Shown: positions 10,956 through 23,550 of the stretch, one piece after another
Position numbering within the stretch: position 1 is the first letter of the stretch
How the letters are laid out: each line of letters starts with the position of its first letter
Source of the DNA: Ananas comosus
Lineage: Eukaryota > Streptophyta > Magnoliopsida > Poales > Bromeliaceae
Length of the DNA: 64,000 nt
Assembly (NCBI RefSeq): GCF_001540865.1
Contig: NC_033631.1
Span: 2,235,935-2,299,934, forward strand
Reading direction: 5' to 3'
Program-made: the position numbers and the translations under genes
Notes under the pieces: model-generated
The model's database searches: none
Told to the model about the DNA's origin: nothing
Seen by the model: only the letters and a program-made list of their open reading frames with translations

Positions 10956-11288
10956 GGCTAAATTATAGAAAACCTCCATACAAATATTCATCCTGACTTT
11001 CAAAACCTATATTTTTTTTCTTAAAATTTTAATAGAGATAGTAAAATGATCAAATCGCCCTTATTTCTTCTATAAGAAAAAATAATTTTTTAATATATTT
11101 CTGCCATTTTGAGGGAGCATTTTTGATATAAATTATAAGAACTGAACGTAATAGTGATGAACCCTGACGTTTGGGGGCTAAATGTAAACAACTTGAAATG
11201 TTAAGGAGATAAAATATAGATTTTTGAAAGTTAAGAAGGAAGAGTGAAAAAAGCGGATGTTTATAAGGGGCTTTTTTATAATTTAGTC
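10956..11288 (+). mobile_element. MITE, family A, copy 2
   Basis: It begins GGCTAAATTATAGAAAACC and ends TTTTTTATAATTTAGTC, an inverted terminal repeat of about 18 bp. The interior phrases match copy 4 (27,478-27,808) closely, as expected from the segmental duplication. Confidence 0.75.
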
Positions 11289-12135
11289 AAACTTTTTTTC
11301 AAGGCTAACAATTTTGACTAGATGGGTCATTTTATATTAAATAAAAATTTGTGGGTCAAATTGTAATTTTTTCACTACATGCAACGCATTTTACAAGCAA
11401 TCCCAAATATAGCTTGGAGATTTAAAAAAAAAAAAAATTGGAGCAAAGTGATTCAAACTCTACTCCTGAGGTATAAAAAATATTACTAATATATATCTAT
11501 ACTATATATAAAAGTACGTATATTCAAATTTGGTTCTCTCGACAGACCCATTTTTCGGCGGAAAAATTAGTGCCCATTTTTCTCTTTCCGTACGAAAAAT
11601 TTTAAATATAAGAATAAAAATCTTTTCGTACGAAAAAATTTAAATATAAGAATAAAAATAGAAACAACAATGAATACGTTAGTTTTCTATAACTGATGTG
11701 AAAATCCTAAAATATAAATTTTTCTATTTAATTTCAAAAGTAAGTTCTCTATAACAGATTACAGGTGTGAAAATTCTATAAAAGATATTTTTCTATTTTA
11801 TTTTAAAATATCTTTTTTTAGATGTTATCTATTTAATTTCAAAATATATTTTCTTTTTAAGATAACGGATTTTATTTTTCTATTATATTCAAAAATTTAT
11901 TTCCTAACAGATTTTATTTTTCTATTTAATTTCAAAAGTAATTTTTGCATTAAGATTATGTTAATTATTTATCATTTAAAGCATATCTTTCTTATAGCGT
12001 GATTTATTATTTTAAATTTTTTAGATACATATTTGGCAGTCATATAAAATTGCGCTAAAATTTAAAAAAAAATTTAAAAAATTATAACTTTTTCTAATAA
12101 TTATTACGTGTATTTGCACGTACATTTTATAAGTA

Positions 12136-12185
<50 letters not shown>

Positions 12186-13138
12186 TTGCAGTGAAATGTG
12201 GAAAAAAAGAGAATTTGTATGATTTTTTTTTTTGTAAAAAGTATTTTGAAATTTGAAAAAAAAATGTTTTTAACCAATTTGCCTAGCAATTTCTTGTTGC
12301 AGCAATTTTAAAATCTGAAAAATTTAATTCGTCTTTGTATTTATTCCCAATTCATTAGTATTTAAATTTCATTTTTTATAAAATATAGTTATTAAATTTA
12401 GTATCTGTTTAATATCCATATATTCGGATTCGTATTTGTATAGAGATAATATCTAATATACCCTTCAAAATTCAAAATACCTTAATATAAGCATTCAAAA
12501 CTTTGAATAATCTAGTATAACCCCTGTTGACCAAAATGCCCTCCGTGATTTTCAATTTATTTCACACATATCCCTACGGTAGAAGGTATTTTGGAAATAG
12601 AGAGATAAACCAAAATTGGCTTTTGTTATTTACTCTGATTATGATTTAAAATTTTAAATTATCTGAAATTATAAAAATATATATCCTTCTAAGCCCCATA
12701 TCATCCAAATTTCAAAAATATCTAATATACTCGTTTGACAAAATACCTTATTGATTTAAAAATTCTTTCAAATATTCTCAAATCCTAGGATTTATGATGC
12801 GGCTAATTTGGTTGAGTTTCTAGAAAAATGCGACTCAACTAATTTGAGTCGAAAATTTTATTGAGTTCGGATAATTTTTACAATCGATGTCGGAATCTTT
12901 AAACGGTCATAACTTTCATCGAGTATTCGATTTTAGCACCAACCAGAATTTCAGCCATTCCGGCGGACTTGGGGATCCAATTTAATTGTTTCGACCTCCG
13001 TTTTATTATTTTTAGGTTATTTTGAAATTTTTGTGCTTTTTCTCTTTGTTGTCCGATATTTGATATTGTCTTATCTGATTGGATTTAGAGATAAATTAAA
13101 TTTATTATCTTCATTTAATAGGATTTAGTTATCGCCTA

Positions 13139-13139
13139 T

Positions 13140-13210
<71 letters not shown>
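13139..13210. repeat. Compound (TA)n(GA)n microsatellite
   Basis: A TA run followed at once by about 24 GA units, stopping exactly where the hairpin-ended MITE starts (TCCGTCTCCGG). The paralogous locus at 29,010-29,056 has TA-rich sequence but no GA run, so the GA expansion is private to this copy. Confidence 0.9.
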
Positions 13211-13212
<2 letters not shown>

Positions 13213-13747
13213 CGTCTCCGGTACTTTCGAAAGTACGGGAGGCCCGCTGGAAGTTGTTTTGCGATTTTAGACGTCCAGATTCGACGATCGGCTCCGTTAG
13301 GTATGATCTACCCTATTGGAACTATCTAGAAACCAAATTTTAGATTTTTTTGACATCATTTACTAAGCGATCAAAGGTCTAAAAAATGACTAGTTTAACG
13401 GCCGATGTGGCACATTTTTAAGTTCAACGGTGTAGAAGTATCTAAATTACATGAAAATTTAATAGAAAATTCTATTTAACATCAGTAGCAAGATCAATAC
13501 TTCCGATTTAAAATTTGAATCCTTTATCACTGTTTTTTATGAGATTTTCATTTTCAGCCGTTTATTTTGAGGCCACTCGTTCACTAGACAAACGAAATCA
13601 AAAAATTATGAAATTTGGTTTCTAGATAGTTCCAATAGTGTAGATCAAGTTTAACGGAACCGATCGCCGAATCAAATGTCCCATCATCGAAAACAACTTA
13701 CAAGCATGGAGCCTCCCGTACTTTCGAAAGCATAGGAGCCTAACTCT
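13209..13747. mobile_element. (TA)n-flanked hairpin-ended MITE, long class (TTTCGAAAG type)
   Basis: About 540 bp with inverted ends of about 150 bp. The left end has CTTTCGAAAG-like CTTTCGAAAGTACGGGAGGC; the right end mirrors it before CATAGGAGCC. The interior carries the superfamily phrases CGACGATCGGCTCCGTTA, CTATCTAGAAACCAAAT and 'gacatcatttac'. TA repeats flank both sides. Its duplicate is 29,056-29,596; the diverged 55,846-56,401 uses the same end type. Confidence 0.8.
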
Positions 13748-13859
13748 ATATATATATATAGAGGCATGGCATTTGGGTGGCAATAAGATATTTTAGAATT
13801 GAATAATAATATTTCGTCTTTGTCGAAGACTTGATTCTTCGTTTATCATCTCTTTTCGT

Positions 13860-14192
13860 TCTTGTGTTTCCTTCATTTTAATGCAGTTTAGGCCTGCATA
13901 TATAAGAAGAATATTTTTGATAATTTCAAAACATCAAAATTTACGTGGTTCAGCCGAAGACTACGTCCGCAGGGACTATATAAGATCCTAATTATATAGT
14001 CTTAAAACCTCATATTTAAATCGGACTTAGACTGTCAAAATCGATAGCTAGTCGAATCTCCGAAATCGCCCGATCAGACTAGAAGGAGAATCCTCGTGAG
14101 AGATGTATTGAATATAAAAATATATAAACACCGTTCTCTAATAGCTTAAGCTTTTAGAGTACAACGGTTGTTTCACATAGTATCAGAGCAGG
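13860..14192 (+). mobile_element. LTR fragment with Met-tRNA primer binding site
   Basis: The phrase TTTACGTGGTTCAGCCGAAG and the LTR-like end GGTTGTTTCACA are followed directly by TAGTATCAGAGCAGG (14,178-14,192), a match to the plant Met-tRNA primer site TGGTATCAGAGC. This places a 5' LTR end at about 14,177. No gag-pol coding sequence follows. The 5' limit of the LTR is not clear. Confidence 0.55.
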
Positions 14193-15160
14193 ATGTCCCG
14201 AGTTCCAGTCACGTTAGACTTCTAGGATTATTAACTTTCTCCCATTTAATTTAAGCCCACGTCATCAGTCTTACAAAATAGAACATAATTCAGATGAACT
14301 CGGACTTCATCCAAACAAAGAATTTCATCCCTAAATAAATAAAATTCAATTTGAATTTTTCTCAATTTGAATTTTATTCAAATTTAGTGAAATTATGACC
14401 AAATCCAAAAATTAGAAGTGGTTTAGAATTAGCTCTCTTATTATACCATCCAAAAATAATTTAAATCCTTTATTTAATAAACACAACTTAACCATTCTTG
14501 TTAATAAACTAAGCATAGGGTTTCAACAACATGGCTTTATTTTCCATTTTTTTCCCTCCTTTTTTCTTCTCAAAATAACTCTTAAAAAATTATAATTTGT
14601 CAAATAATTCTGCCAAAATATTATTTGGCAAACTAAGTTCGAAGGTAGCGCCACGTCAGATTATGATATGCAACCGTTCTACTGAGAATGTTATAAGACA
14701 GTGAATCATTTACTGTTTTCTGTTGTATCCTGCCAGCTTGGCACTGAGGTGAGCAGAACAGGCCTAGTTTGCCAAATAAACTTTTGACGTGGTTTTCTGA
14801 CCAATTATAAAATTTTTTAGGGTTATTTTGAAAAAAAAAAAAAGAGGTCCGCGGTGCGAGCTATGGAGTTGTTGTGGAGCTTTTCATGGAAGGGGGAATG
14901 CGAGGAGGGCGAAAGAGAGGCATGGGCAGCTCGTAGAATCCCTTTTCTTCTGCGACATTTTTAGATACGCCGTATTTTCCTCCTGAAAAAAAATAATAAT
15001 AAAAAAAATTAAACATTATTTTGACTCGGCGTGATTTAGTATGTTTTTACTTTGCCATATTGTGGTTCAGAAAATTAAATTTAACTATCTCGTGAATTTA
15101 TTTTTATTTTACCGTTAAGATTTATAGTAAAGTAGAGTAGTAAAGTGATATTTTCTTTTA
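14193..15160. other. Intergenic sequence with a small inverted repeat
   Basis: At 14,622-14,787 TTATTTGGCAAACTAAG is inverted as CTAGTTTGCCAAATAA, with a block between that reads 'gccacgtcagattatg' and 'tttactg'; this looks like a 165-bp MITE. At 14,850-14,970 a GC-richer patch holds a 33-codon ORF that I cannot assign. The rest is AT-rich. Confidence 0.4.
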
Positions 15161-15510
15161 GCCAAAATATAGAAAATCTCTTTATAAATATCTGTTTTTC
15201 ACTCCCTCCGTCACCCCCGACTTTTAAAAAACTATATTTTTTTTTCTTAAAATTTTAGAAATATTTTCAAAAAGCTACAGCAATAATAAAGAACGTGAAA
15301 TGACCAAATTACCCTTACTTATTCTATAAGAAAAAATAATAATTTTTTGGCATATTTATGTCATTTTTAAGAGTATTTTCGTTATAAGTTATAAGAAATA
15401 AACGGAGTAACGACGAAACTTGAAATTTTGGGGATTAAAATATAGATTTTAAAAGTCAAAGAGCAAAATAAAATAATAGATATTTATCGACAGTATTTTG
15501 TAATTTAGTC
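15161..15510 (+). mobile_element. MITE, family A, copy 3
   Basis: It begins GCCAAAATATAGAAAATCTC and ends TTTTGTAATTTAGTC, with the family interior ('ataagaaaaaataat', 'ataagttataagaaataaac', 'aaaatatagatttt'). The copy is more diverged than copies 2 and 4. Confidence 0.65.
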
Positions 15511-17623
15511 TTTTTTTTTTTTTCTTGTTTTTTTGGCAAAAGTTTACAGAATAATAAAAGATAATATTTTACAACCACGTGGTTTCTTAAAAATAATATT
15601 ACTTTGTTGTTATGTTTTATAAAATAAATACTAATTGTGAAATAAAAAAAAAATACAGGATAGTTAAGTGTAAATTTTTGAACTGCAAGGGAGTAAAGTG
15701 AAAATGTACTAAACAAGTAAACAACCCCAGTGAAAATGGAAATTTAGCCCAAAAAATATGCAAAATGTGAATAAATGGTTGGTTCAAAAGATAGAGGGTA
15801 ATAGTAACGAGAAGAGGGTCAATTGCACCATTGTCCCCAACCATTTTCTTATTTTCCATTTTGGTTACCAACATATATATATTTTTTTCAGTTTGATTCC
15901 TAACCTTTAGTTTTTGTTTGAATTAGTCCTATCACTTTAAACACCATTTGCAATTTGTAGGGAATTAATTTTTTTTAAAAAAAACTAGAGGTCAGAGACC
16001 TAATTGTAATAAAAAAAAAAGGTTAAGGACGAAATTTGAAATATTGGGAAAAGGATGGGGACAGTGTGCAAAAAGAACATACGGTTTTGACTTTTGTTAC
16101 ACCTGTTGTCCCTGGGCTTTACGCAAATTTGACCTTAGCCCTTTTTATTTTAATTAATCGGTAAACATAAATTTGTCCCCATGTGAATTAGCGCATTTTT
16201 TTTACTTCGCCACCGTGTAGTTTGAAAAATTGCAATTCGGTATACCATAGTTTTAATTTTATTCTAGAGAAAATTTCAAATACTACCCCAGTAGTTTCAC
16301 AACTTTCTCACTTTAGTATCCTGTGTTTTAAAATGTATCACTTTAGTACCCTTTCATTAATTTTTTTTGTTACATCAGCGATAAAGTTAAAACCATATAT
16401 TATTAAAATAAAAATTTGATAAATTATAAGGTACTAAATTGAATATTCAATAAGCCATAGGAATGGAGAGTTAACGGGGGTGCTGACGGAAAGAGAAAAA
16501 TAAAATCATAGGGTACTAAAGTAATATACTTTAAATTATAGGATATTAAAGTGCAAAAATGTGAAACCACAAGGGTTGTATTTATTTATTTATTTCATCG
16601 CGCATTTTTTTTCTAATTTTTCATCTGTTTAGTTTGAAGAAAAATAAGAAATTTTGGAATTTCTTTTATTTTATATATTTCACATAAAACTAGCATTTTT
16701 GTTATTTGATTTTTTTTTAGAAAAATATGAAAAAAAAAATATATAAGTTATTTTTTTTAGAACCAAACGAACAGAAAATTGAAAAAAAAAAAGGTGACAA
16801 AGGAAGAGAANCTTTCTCATGAAAAACTTCTTAAACGTGGGATCGCCAAAGTAAAAATGTGTTAAACCACAATATGGACAAATTAAAAGTTTATCTTATT
16901 TTAATTTTAGTAATTAGGTCTTAATCTATAATAATGATACTGCGTTAATAAGATTTTTAACGACCATAAAAATTTTTGTAAAGTTTAGGGACCAATGATG
17001 TAATTAATCCAAACTATATGCCATTACCCACCTAAACATTCAATCAATTACGGATCGACCCTCAAACTTTTCAAAGAAAAGAAAAATAAAATAAACTTCG
17101 TTAATTTTCTTCACAATCTTTGTTTAAATGAAATCCAAATAACTCAAATACTCCTTATTTATATAATTGAAGAATATAAAAAAATAAAAATAACTCAATA
17201 AAAAAATAATCTAGTTCTAAGAAACAATTATAAAATTAATATAATTTAGGTTATTTTTTTCATTAAAATGTATGCGCACAGAACCCCTCATACTATAGCC
17301 ATTATGAAATACGATCTTTTTTTTTTTATTTTTGATTGATATTCCTACAACATTTGGTAGTTTTAATCTAAATTATTCTAATAAATAGAATTACAATTTT
17401 GTCAAATTAAACTTCAATTTTGTTAAATTTGAAACAATCTTTTTAGCAATGAAATGCATAATTATTTAATAACTCAAAGGGAAAAAGAATTTCTAAAATT
17501 TAGAATTATATATTGGAATTTCTAAAATTGAGAATTATATATTTAAAAAGTAAGTTGAGGGCCTATCTTACAACAAGTTTATAAATGAGGGCGTAGACGC
17601 GAATTTTTCACACTAAGTTTGAG
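15511..17623. other. AT-rich intergenic sequence with one MITE
   Basis: A family F MITE lies at about 16,266-16,580 (GAAAATTTCAAATACTACCC at the left, an inverted relative at the right). One N lies at 16,811. ORFs at 15,456-15,874 run through polyT and the MITE and are not credible genes. No conserved domain is visible. Confidence 0.45.
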
Positions 17624-18061
17624 GAAAAATGTATAGCGACCCCTGAATGTTAGCTGTTTCGCAAATAGGCGTCTGAACTTCTAATTTTAACAATTATATC
17701 CTCCAAATCTCATCAAATTGTTCCATAAACCTCTCTTCTCGAGTGAATTTACTAATCACACTTGTTATTTTGATCGAACATCGTTCACATAATCCTTTAA
17801 GATTTCAAAATACTAAAAAATCTTTAATTTTAATTTTAATTTTTTTTTCACATATTAGAATAAAAAGTTTTTTTTTTTGTGTGTTTTCGAAAGCTTTATG
17901 CAATACATATGACGGAAACGATTGTAAATTAATAACTTTAATTGAAGAGGGGACTATTGAACTATTTGATAAAGTTTAAGGAGTCTAATTGTCAAAATTA
18001 AAAGTTTCGACGGATGCTTGAACTGAATTAAAGTGTTCGAGACGATCGGACATATATTTTC
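17624..18061. mobile_element. MITE, family H, copy 1
   Basis: The ends GAAAAATGTATAGCGACCCC and (reverse complement) GAAAATATATGTCCGATCGT pair. The interior carries 'gtttaataagt'-like phrases also seen at 47,500-47,760 and 57,810-58,305. It begins 49 bp beyond the stop codon of the minus-strand peptide ORF and so cuts off, or fills an intron of, that gene. Confidence 0.55.
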
Positions 18062-18109
18062 GAAAATACAGAGACCAGAGAGTAGGAAATGGCGGATCGA
18101 GCATTACTA

Positions 18110-18265
18110 CTAACCGAACATCGGAGGCGACACCGAAGGTTTTTCCGTTGCTGGAGTATCTGATTCGACCAGTTGGGCCGTGGCCGGAGAGGCGAGCTCT
18201 CCGGCGACAAGCAAGAAGATAGTGAAGGTTAAGAACACGAAATGAGCCTCACCTGAATTCGCCAT
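18110..18265 (-). CDS. Small secreted-protein ORF or first exon (51 codons)
   Basis: On the minus strand an ATG at 18,265 opens 51 codons. The product starts MANSGEAHFVFLTFTIFLLV, then AGELASPATA, and ends in a Ser/Pro/Thr-rich tail with SPPMFG. Residues about 9-22 are hydrophobic and a cleavage site after ATA (about residue 30) is plausible, so it looks like a signal peptide plus a short Pro-rich mature part. Codons are GC-rich against an AT-rich surround. A TATA box lies 43-48 bp upstream. The last codons contain GGTTAG, so GT at 18,113-18,114 could instead be a splice donor and this would be exon 1 of a longer gene. Family unknown: no Cys and no recognised motif. The hydrophobic core followed by GELA resembles the exon at 50,791. 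It could be a decayed gene 5' end. Confidence 0.45.
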   Translation of the reverse strand: MANSGEAHFVFLTFTIFLLVAGELASPATAQLVESDTPATEKPSVSPPMFG

Positions 18266-18817
18266 GAGATTGTGGTTTGGATCACATGTCCCTCCTTCTG
18301 TGTACTACTTATACCACGCAATCGAAACTTAAAACAAGAAAAGATACCAAAAAGTATATATAAAAAAAAAGGGTTCTAATTTTCTCTTCTTGAGGAATCA
18401 ATATCTTATAGGAGGGCTGCTACAGGTACCCCCAAGTGTCCCCTGTAATATTATTGATGACGCGACAATATTATTATTACATTCCGAACAATAATTACTA
18501 TTTTCCAAAACCTTTATTAAATCCTAAGTATCATTATTATACCCTAAACCCTAAATTCTAATCTCTTTGTATGTGTATGTCATCATATCAACAACATTAT
18601 GGGGTACTCAAAGCATTTCTCATTTCTCATATTGTAGTGAGTACTTAGTTCCCCATTTGTCTAAAAAAGGAATTTATATCAAAGTTAATATTTAGTAATT
18701 AAATAGCTTCATAAGGAATCCCACCAATGGTGTTAGCTACCTACTAATATGAATTATTAAAAAAAAAAAATCTGTTCTTTTCATAGCTTAAATTTTTTTT
18801 CAAAAAAAAAAAATAGT
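18266..18817. other. Upstream region of the 18.1-kb peptide ORF
   Basis: AT-rich, with ACCCTAAACCCTAAA (telomere-like, inverted) at about 18,540 and an AATATTATTGATGACGCG stretch. Apart from the TATA box no regulatory site can be named. Confidence 0.3.
18308..18313 (-). promoter_or_regulatory. TATA box of the 18.1-kb peptide ORF
   Basis: TATAAG within GTGGTATAAGTAG on the minus strand, about 45 bp before the ATG. Typical plant spacing would put transcription start near 18,280 and give a leader of 15-20 nt. A CT-rich GGAGGGACATG block lies between TATA box and ATG. Confidence 0.45.
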
Positions 18818-20241
18818 GGGCGTGTTTGTTTCGCCCATTTTTCATCCAGGAGTCGAAATCAGAATGCACGATTTTATTTGTAAGTGTTTGATATGCGAGA
18901 ATATCATTTCAATTCCGATTTTCGGTGAAATGAAAATTCTCCAATCGCCCTTTTTTCTATTCCGGCCTTGGAGGCCGGTTTGGAAGGTGAATCCGGGTGA
19001 AATAGGTGTTTGTTTGGATTAAATTTAATTTTTTAACCATATTTTTTAATTAAAATATTAGTTTAAATATAGAAATTAAATTAATAATCTTAAATTTTAA
19101 TTTGAACTTGAACTAAAAATTAAAATTAAATCAAGCATTTCGAATGTAATTTATGAATTTGAATTTTAAATTAAAATTTAAAGTTCTATTTAAATTTTAT
19201 TTAAAATGTATTAAATTTTATGGATTCAAATTTAAATAAATTAAAATTTAGTTTTTTATTTTGAACTATCCATTCAATTTCAAATTTTAATGTTTTAAAA
19301 AATATATATTTAAAATTTTTACATTATTTCAAAAATCTTGATGTAAATTTTTAATATTTAATTCTTAGTTTGGATTTAAACTATAAAATTCTATATTTTG
19401 AGTTCTGAACTAAATTTTAAATTATCTTGTCAATCTAAATTCTGATGGATCCAGCAGAAATGTTTAGGAATTTATTTTTATTTACAATATTATAGTTTTG
19501 TGTAATTTTATTTGAAATTTTGATAACAATTCTTTTTTTTAGACTGTTTGTAATAATGATATATTGTTTTGGGTAATTTTATATTTTGACCAGTAAATTT
19601 TTTTTTTATTTCATAATCTAATTTACGAAATGTAATCAACAATATCCAAAACACCTATATGTAAAAAAAAGAAAAAAAATCAATATTTCCAATAAGGTTT
19701 AATTAGTACATTCTCACTTTAGTACCTTGCGATTTAAAGTGCATCACTTTAGTGCTTTATAATTTGTTTTTTTCTCGTTCCGTTATCCTTTTTGTTAATT
19801 TGTCTGTTAAATCAGTGATAAAGTTAAAATCACATAATACTAAAGTAAAAAGTTCGTAAAACTTAAAGAGTTAATGAAGGAACTGACGAAAGAAAAAAAA
19901 ATAAATAAAATTATAGAGTGCTAAAATAATACACTTAAATCATAGAGTACAAAAGTGAGAAAGCGCCAAACCACATACGATGGGGCTATTTAATGTTTTT
20001 CGTAAAGAAAAAAAAAAATTCTTAAGTTTTTGAAACTCAGTATTAGGGCATCAAATAGTCACAAAAAATTAACAACATAAAGAGGTCCCAAAAACCTTTT
20101 ACAATAAGTTCCAATATAGTCCCCCACCTTTCTGATTGTTGCAATGAAGTCCTTTAACTTTTTGTCAATTTGTCTTTGAACTCTTTAATTGTTTCAATTG
20201 GTTTATTTCCATCGTTATCCTCGTTAAGGTGGATGGAATAA

Positions 20242-20356
20242 ACTGGATTAGATTTAAATTTTAACACATTATTCATTAAGATATTAAATTTTTATGCCAG
20301 ATGTTGCAAATCACATATACTGGATTAGATTTAAATTTTAACACATTATTTATTAA
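20242..20356 (+). repeat. 38-bp direct repeat pair
   Basis: The unit beginning ACTGGATTAGATTTAAATTT occurs at 20,242-20,279 and again at 20,319-20,356 with one difference. The spacer is about 39 bp. Confidence 0.85.
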
Positions 20357-20470
20357 ATTCTAGCTGATTTTGTTTGCTTAAAGGGACCAGCATTTTGTCC
20401 TGCGACGGGAGATCATGGTAGGTCGAGTTATATTCGAAATAGCGTGAAGCTGATTAGACCGAATCACAAT

Positions 20471-20526
20471 CGAGATCCGTGGGCGCTGTGGCTCTACTCG
20501 AGATCCGCGGGCGCTGTCGCTCTACG
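20471..20526 (+). repeat. 28-bp GC-rich tandem duplication
   Basis: Two adjacent units start CGAGATCCGTGGGCGCTGTG and CGAGATCCGCGGGCGCTGTC. They stand out by GC content from their surroundings, which include a GC-richer block at 20,390-20,580 with no recognisable product. Confidence 0.85.
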
Positions 20527-21617
20527 CTTTGAATGAATTGGTTGCGTATTTCTAGCGGCTCGAACTTTTGGAATTAATGGTTAGCGTCAACGATTCAGCA
20601 TACTATAGCTTTCAAAAAATTGCATTGAAAATTCTATTTTGATGTAGCAGTGATTTTGAAAAAAAAGATTAACTTTAGACTATCCTGATTTGACTCTCCA
20701 ATCTTTTAAAAATTTTAATTAGTTGATTTAAATAATTTGATGACTCTTCAGATATAAAAATTTAAGCTAAGTGCTTACTTCAGTAAATTTGTAGTTTCCT
20801 ATATTGCATTAAATATGCTAATTAAATCTGTAAAGATAAACGACGCATTCAAATTTTAAAGTTAAAGAGTCACAACTCACAAATTGACTATAATCAAATA
20901 AATTAAAAAGTCATGTAGTAAAATCAAAATTCTTAAAGCTTAGGTAGTCAAACCCAAATAAGTGATAGTCGAGATAAGTTTTGTACATTTTTATTGTCGA
21001 ATTATATTAATCATTTATTTCTAATTTTTTTATATAATCTTATGAAATTATGTAATTGCTAATGAGTCCCTACAAAGTTTTTTTTTTCTCTTACATACGT
21101 TATGATAAGTTTCTTTTATTTATATACCCTTGAATAATATTGAATTATAAATATAGAACTAAATTTCAATTTATTCAAATTTAAATTGAAAATTATAATT
21201 TAAATTTCAATTTGAATCCATAAATTAAATTTAAATTTCAAATAAAATTTGAATAAAAGCTTTAGATTTTAAATTAAAATTAAATTTAAATTCAAATTTA
21301 TAAATTAGATTCAAAATGCTTGATTGAATTTTAATTTTTAACTTAAGTTCAAATTTAAATTTAAATTTATAAATATAATTTAAACTTTAAACTTATGTTT
21401 TAATTAAAAAATAAGATTAAAAAAATTAAATTTAATCCGAACAAATCCAAACCGCCTAGATTTAATTTTCAATCCGGCCTTCTATGCCAGATTGAAAAAA
21501 GTGGTAATTTGGGAAATTCTCATTTACCTGGGAATCGCTGAATGCCAAATATGGATAAACGGATTTGTTCATTCTGATTCCGATTTCAGGTAAAAAAAAG
21601 GCGAATCAAACACGTCC

Positions 21618-23550
21618 TTGTAGTTGCATAAATTACGTAAAATATACTAAATAAACCCGTGGAAGTAAACAATACATTCAAAATTTGAAATTAAAGAATC
21701 GCTGATTGGCTCAGATCAAATAAATTAAATGATCTCAGGTGGTAAAATCAAAATTTTTAAAGGTTAAATAGGCGAATCCAAATGAGTAAGAGTTGAGATA
21801 AGTTTAATGTAGTATATTGCATATCATATTAGATTACTTTTATTACAAAAGTTGTTTATTGCACTATATTCATGCATATTATTGGCACTTAAATACATTA
21901 AATTTACATATAAAATATTATAGCCAATGAATACTTATAATATATTTTATTATTTAAATTTAATTTAATTATTATGTTACATTATTATTATTGTTTTTTG
22001 TTAAAATTTAGTTTTTAAGTTGTTTATTAACTGTTTTTTTTTTAAATTTTCCCTATTCTATAGATAAATATCAAACACAATCTATGTTATCGTTTTAAAT
22101 AAATAAATTTAGACCAAAGGAATTTTTTCTCCGTTTTATAAAAATAATTATCCTGATAATATTATTTCCAAACGTAATATAGAGCAAATTAAATTAATTT
22201 AGACAAAATGAGGCGATACAGAATTAAAAAAGGTCCTCAAAAGAGGAACGCACAGTATATTTTTTTGCTAAACAGATCCTAATTAGCTAGTTAATCAGCT
22301 TGTATAGCATTTTTGGAGAATCGAGCATTCTATTCAAAAAAGAAGGTGTGTCATTCGTCGACGAAGAATTGAAGCATTTTGCGCTTTGTTCTAGCATCTC
22401 AAGTGAACGACTCGGATTAGTCAAATTTGAAGTGGATCGCTTTAATAATCAGTGCTGAGTCACGAAGATTTAAAACTAGGAAGAGTTACGATTCGCCGGA
22501 TTACGGATTAGTGGCTCAACAATTAGATCAACAAATGGGTTGAACATATTATTTTTTTATTTTTTATATAATAAAAATATATACTAACTATAGCATTTCT
22601 ATATTATTTATAAATATTATTATATTATTATTATATATAATTAAAACTGTATTCAAAATGTCCATTGTTAAAAAAGTAATGCATAATTTTAATTAATTAT
22701 TAAAATATAAAATAAAAAGAAAGTTTGACTGGTTTTTATTAAAAAACTGAGCTGATTCATCGATTTACTGATTAAACCACCAATCTAAATGGATCAAAGT
22801 GAATTTTGAGCTCGTCCGGTTGAACCGGATCGGTTTGGGCACTGGGTCATAGTCCGACACAGACCAGGCCGATCCGGATTTCGTAATATTATTTATTCAA
22901 TGGATTTATGTGTTGCTTTTTAACTAGTAGAGTCGAGAGTTAAAGATAAAAATATCTCCAACCAATGGCATTTTAATGGAGAGAGAAATCCAAATGTGAG
23001 ACCCTTTTATCCGCCGTTTCATCATAAAAATTCGTTCTGTTTCCGCCAATCGCTTCTTCGATCTAACAAAAAAAGAAAAAAAAAACAAATAATGATTGGG
23101 CGACGACGAAGAGGTGGTGCTCCCTTTCTTAATTTCTAATTTTCTTAAATGAATATAATATATTTATATATATATATAATCTTTTTCTATATTTTTTTTT
23201 CTATGTTGTGGCTCCAGAATTTCATGGCTCCGACTCCCTTTCTTTGGCTTCCGACAGACAGGTTTTTCTTTCCTCTTTTCTTTCCCATCTAAATTTCATT
23301 CTAGAAATTTCCAATTTTGTTAAAAAGAGAGAAAAAAAAAAAATGCTAATATATCTATATTTGGGTGTCAGAATAAGTTATCCAGTAATAGCTTATGCGC
23401 TATAAAGATTTTTATGTAGAATAATGTATTTCACATGCACGAGATGATTTATCTTATTTTGAGAAAATGGATACGGTACGTCGTTCTAAACATTTGTTTA
23501 TACTCATCTACCAAATACTATGAACTTCTTGCGTAAAAGTAAGAGGTATA
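21618..23550. other. AT-rich intergenic sequence
   Basis: A block at 21,640-21,815 repeats sequence at 20,795-20,995 and 50,425-50,610 (shared phrase 'taaaatcaaaatt'), a three-copy repeat of unknown class. A decayed ACCGGTT-type element lies at about 22,470-22,890. At 23,100-23,280 short ORFs around GGGCGACGACGAAGAGGTGG could be gene-fragment debris but match nothing I know. Confidence 0.35.

Larger units (their letters stand above)
10529..13935 (+). repeat. Duplicated segment, copy 1
   Basis: About 3.4 kb that matches 24,650-29,800 in the same order and orientation: TTTAGGG-like tract, family A MITE, the 'tgactagatgggt' block, family J sequence, 'gcgactcaactaatttgagtc' and a (TA)n-flanked MITE. 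This copy lacks the solo LTR of copy 2. It holds an extra stretch (about 11,500-12,180) with two direct copies of a CGTACGAAAAA-led unit at 11,587 and 11,627, and a long (TA)n run at 12,139-12,182. Confidence 0.8.
18818..21617. mobile_element. 2.8-kb element with inverted ends of about 500 bp
   Basis: The left end GGGCGTGTTTGTTTCGCCCA and the right end (reverse complement GGACGTGTTTGATTCGCC) start an inverted repeat that runs to about 19,400 on the left and back to about 21,120 on the right. Matching landmarks include 'aggccggtttggaa' versus 'aggccggattgaaa', 'tttgttcggattaaatttaatt' and 'aatcaagcatttcgaat'. The middle holds a family F MITE (about 19,690-20,000), two direct repeats and a non-coding centre. 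No transposase ORF and no target duplication are seen, so it is a non-autonomous element, perhaps Mutator-like. Confidence 0.6.

Noticed and set aside
23208..23405. 65-codon ORF as possible gene exon
   Set aside because: Only a short stretch has gene-like composition; the rest is polyA/T and no partner exons are found.
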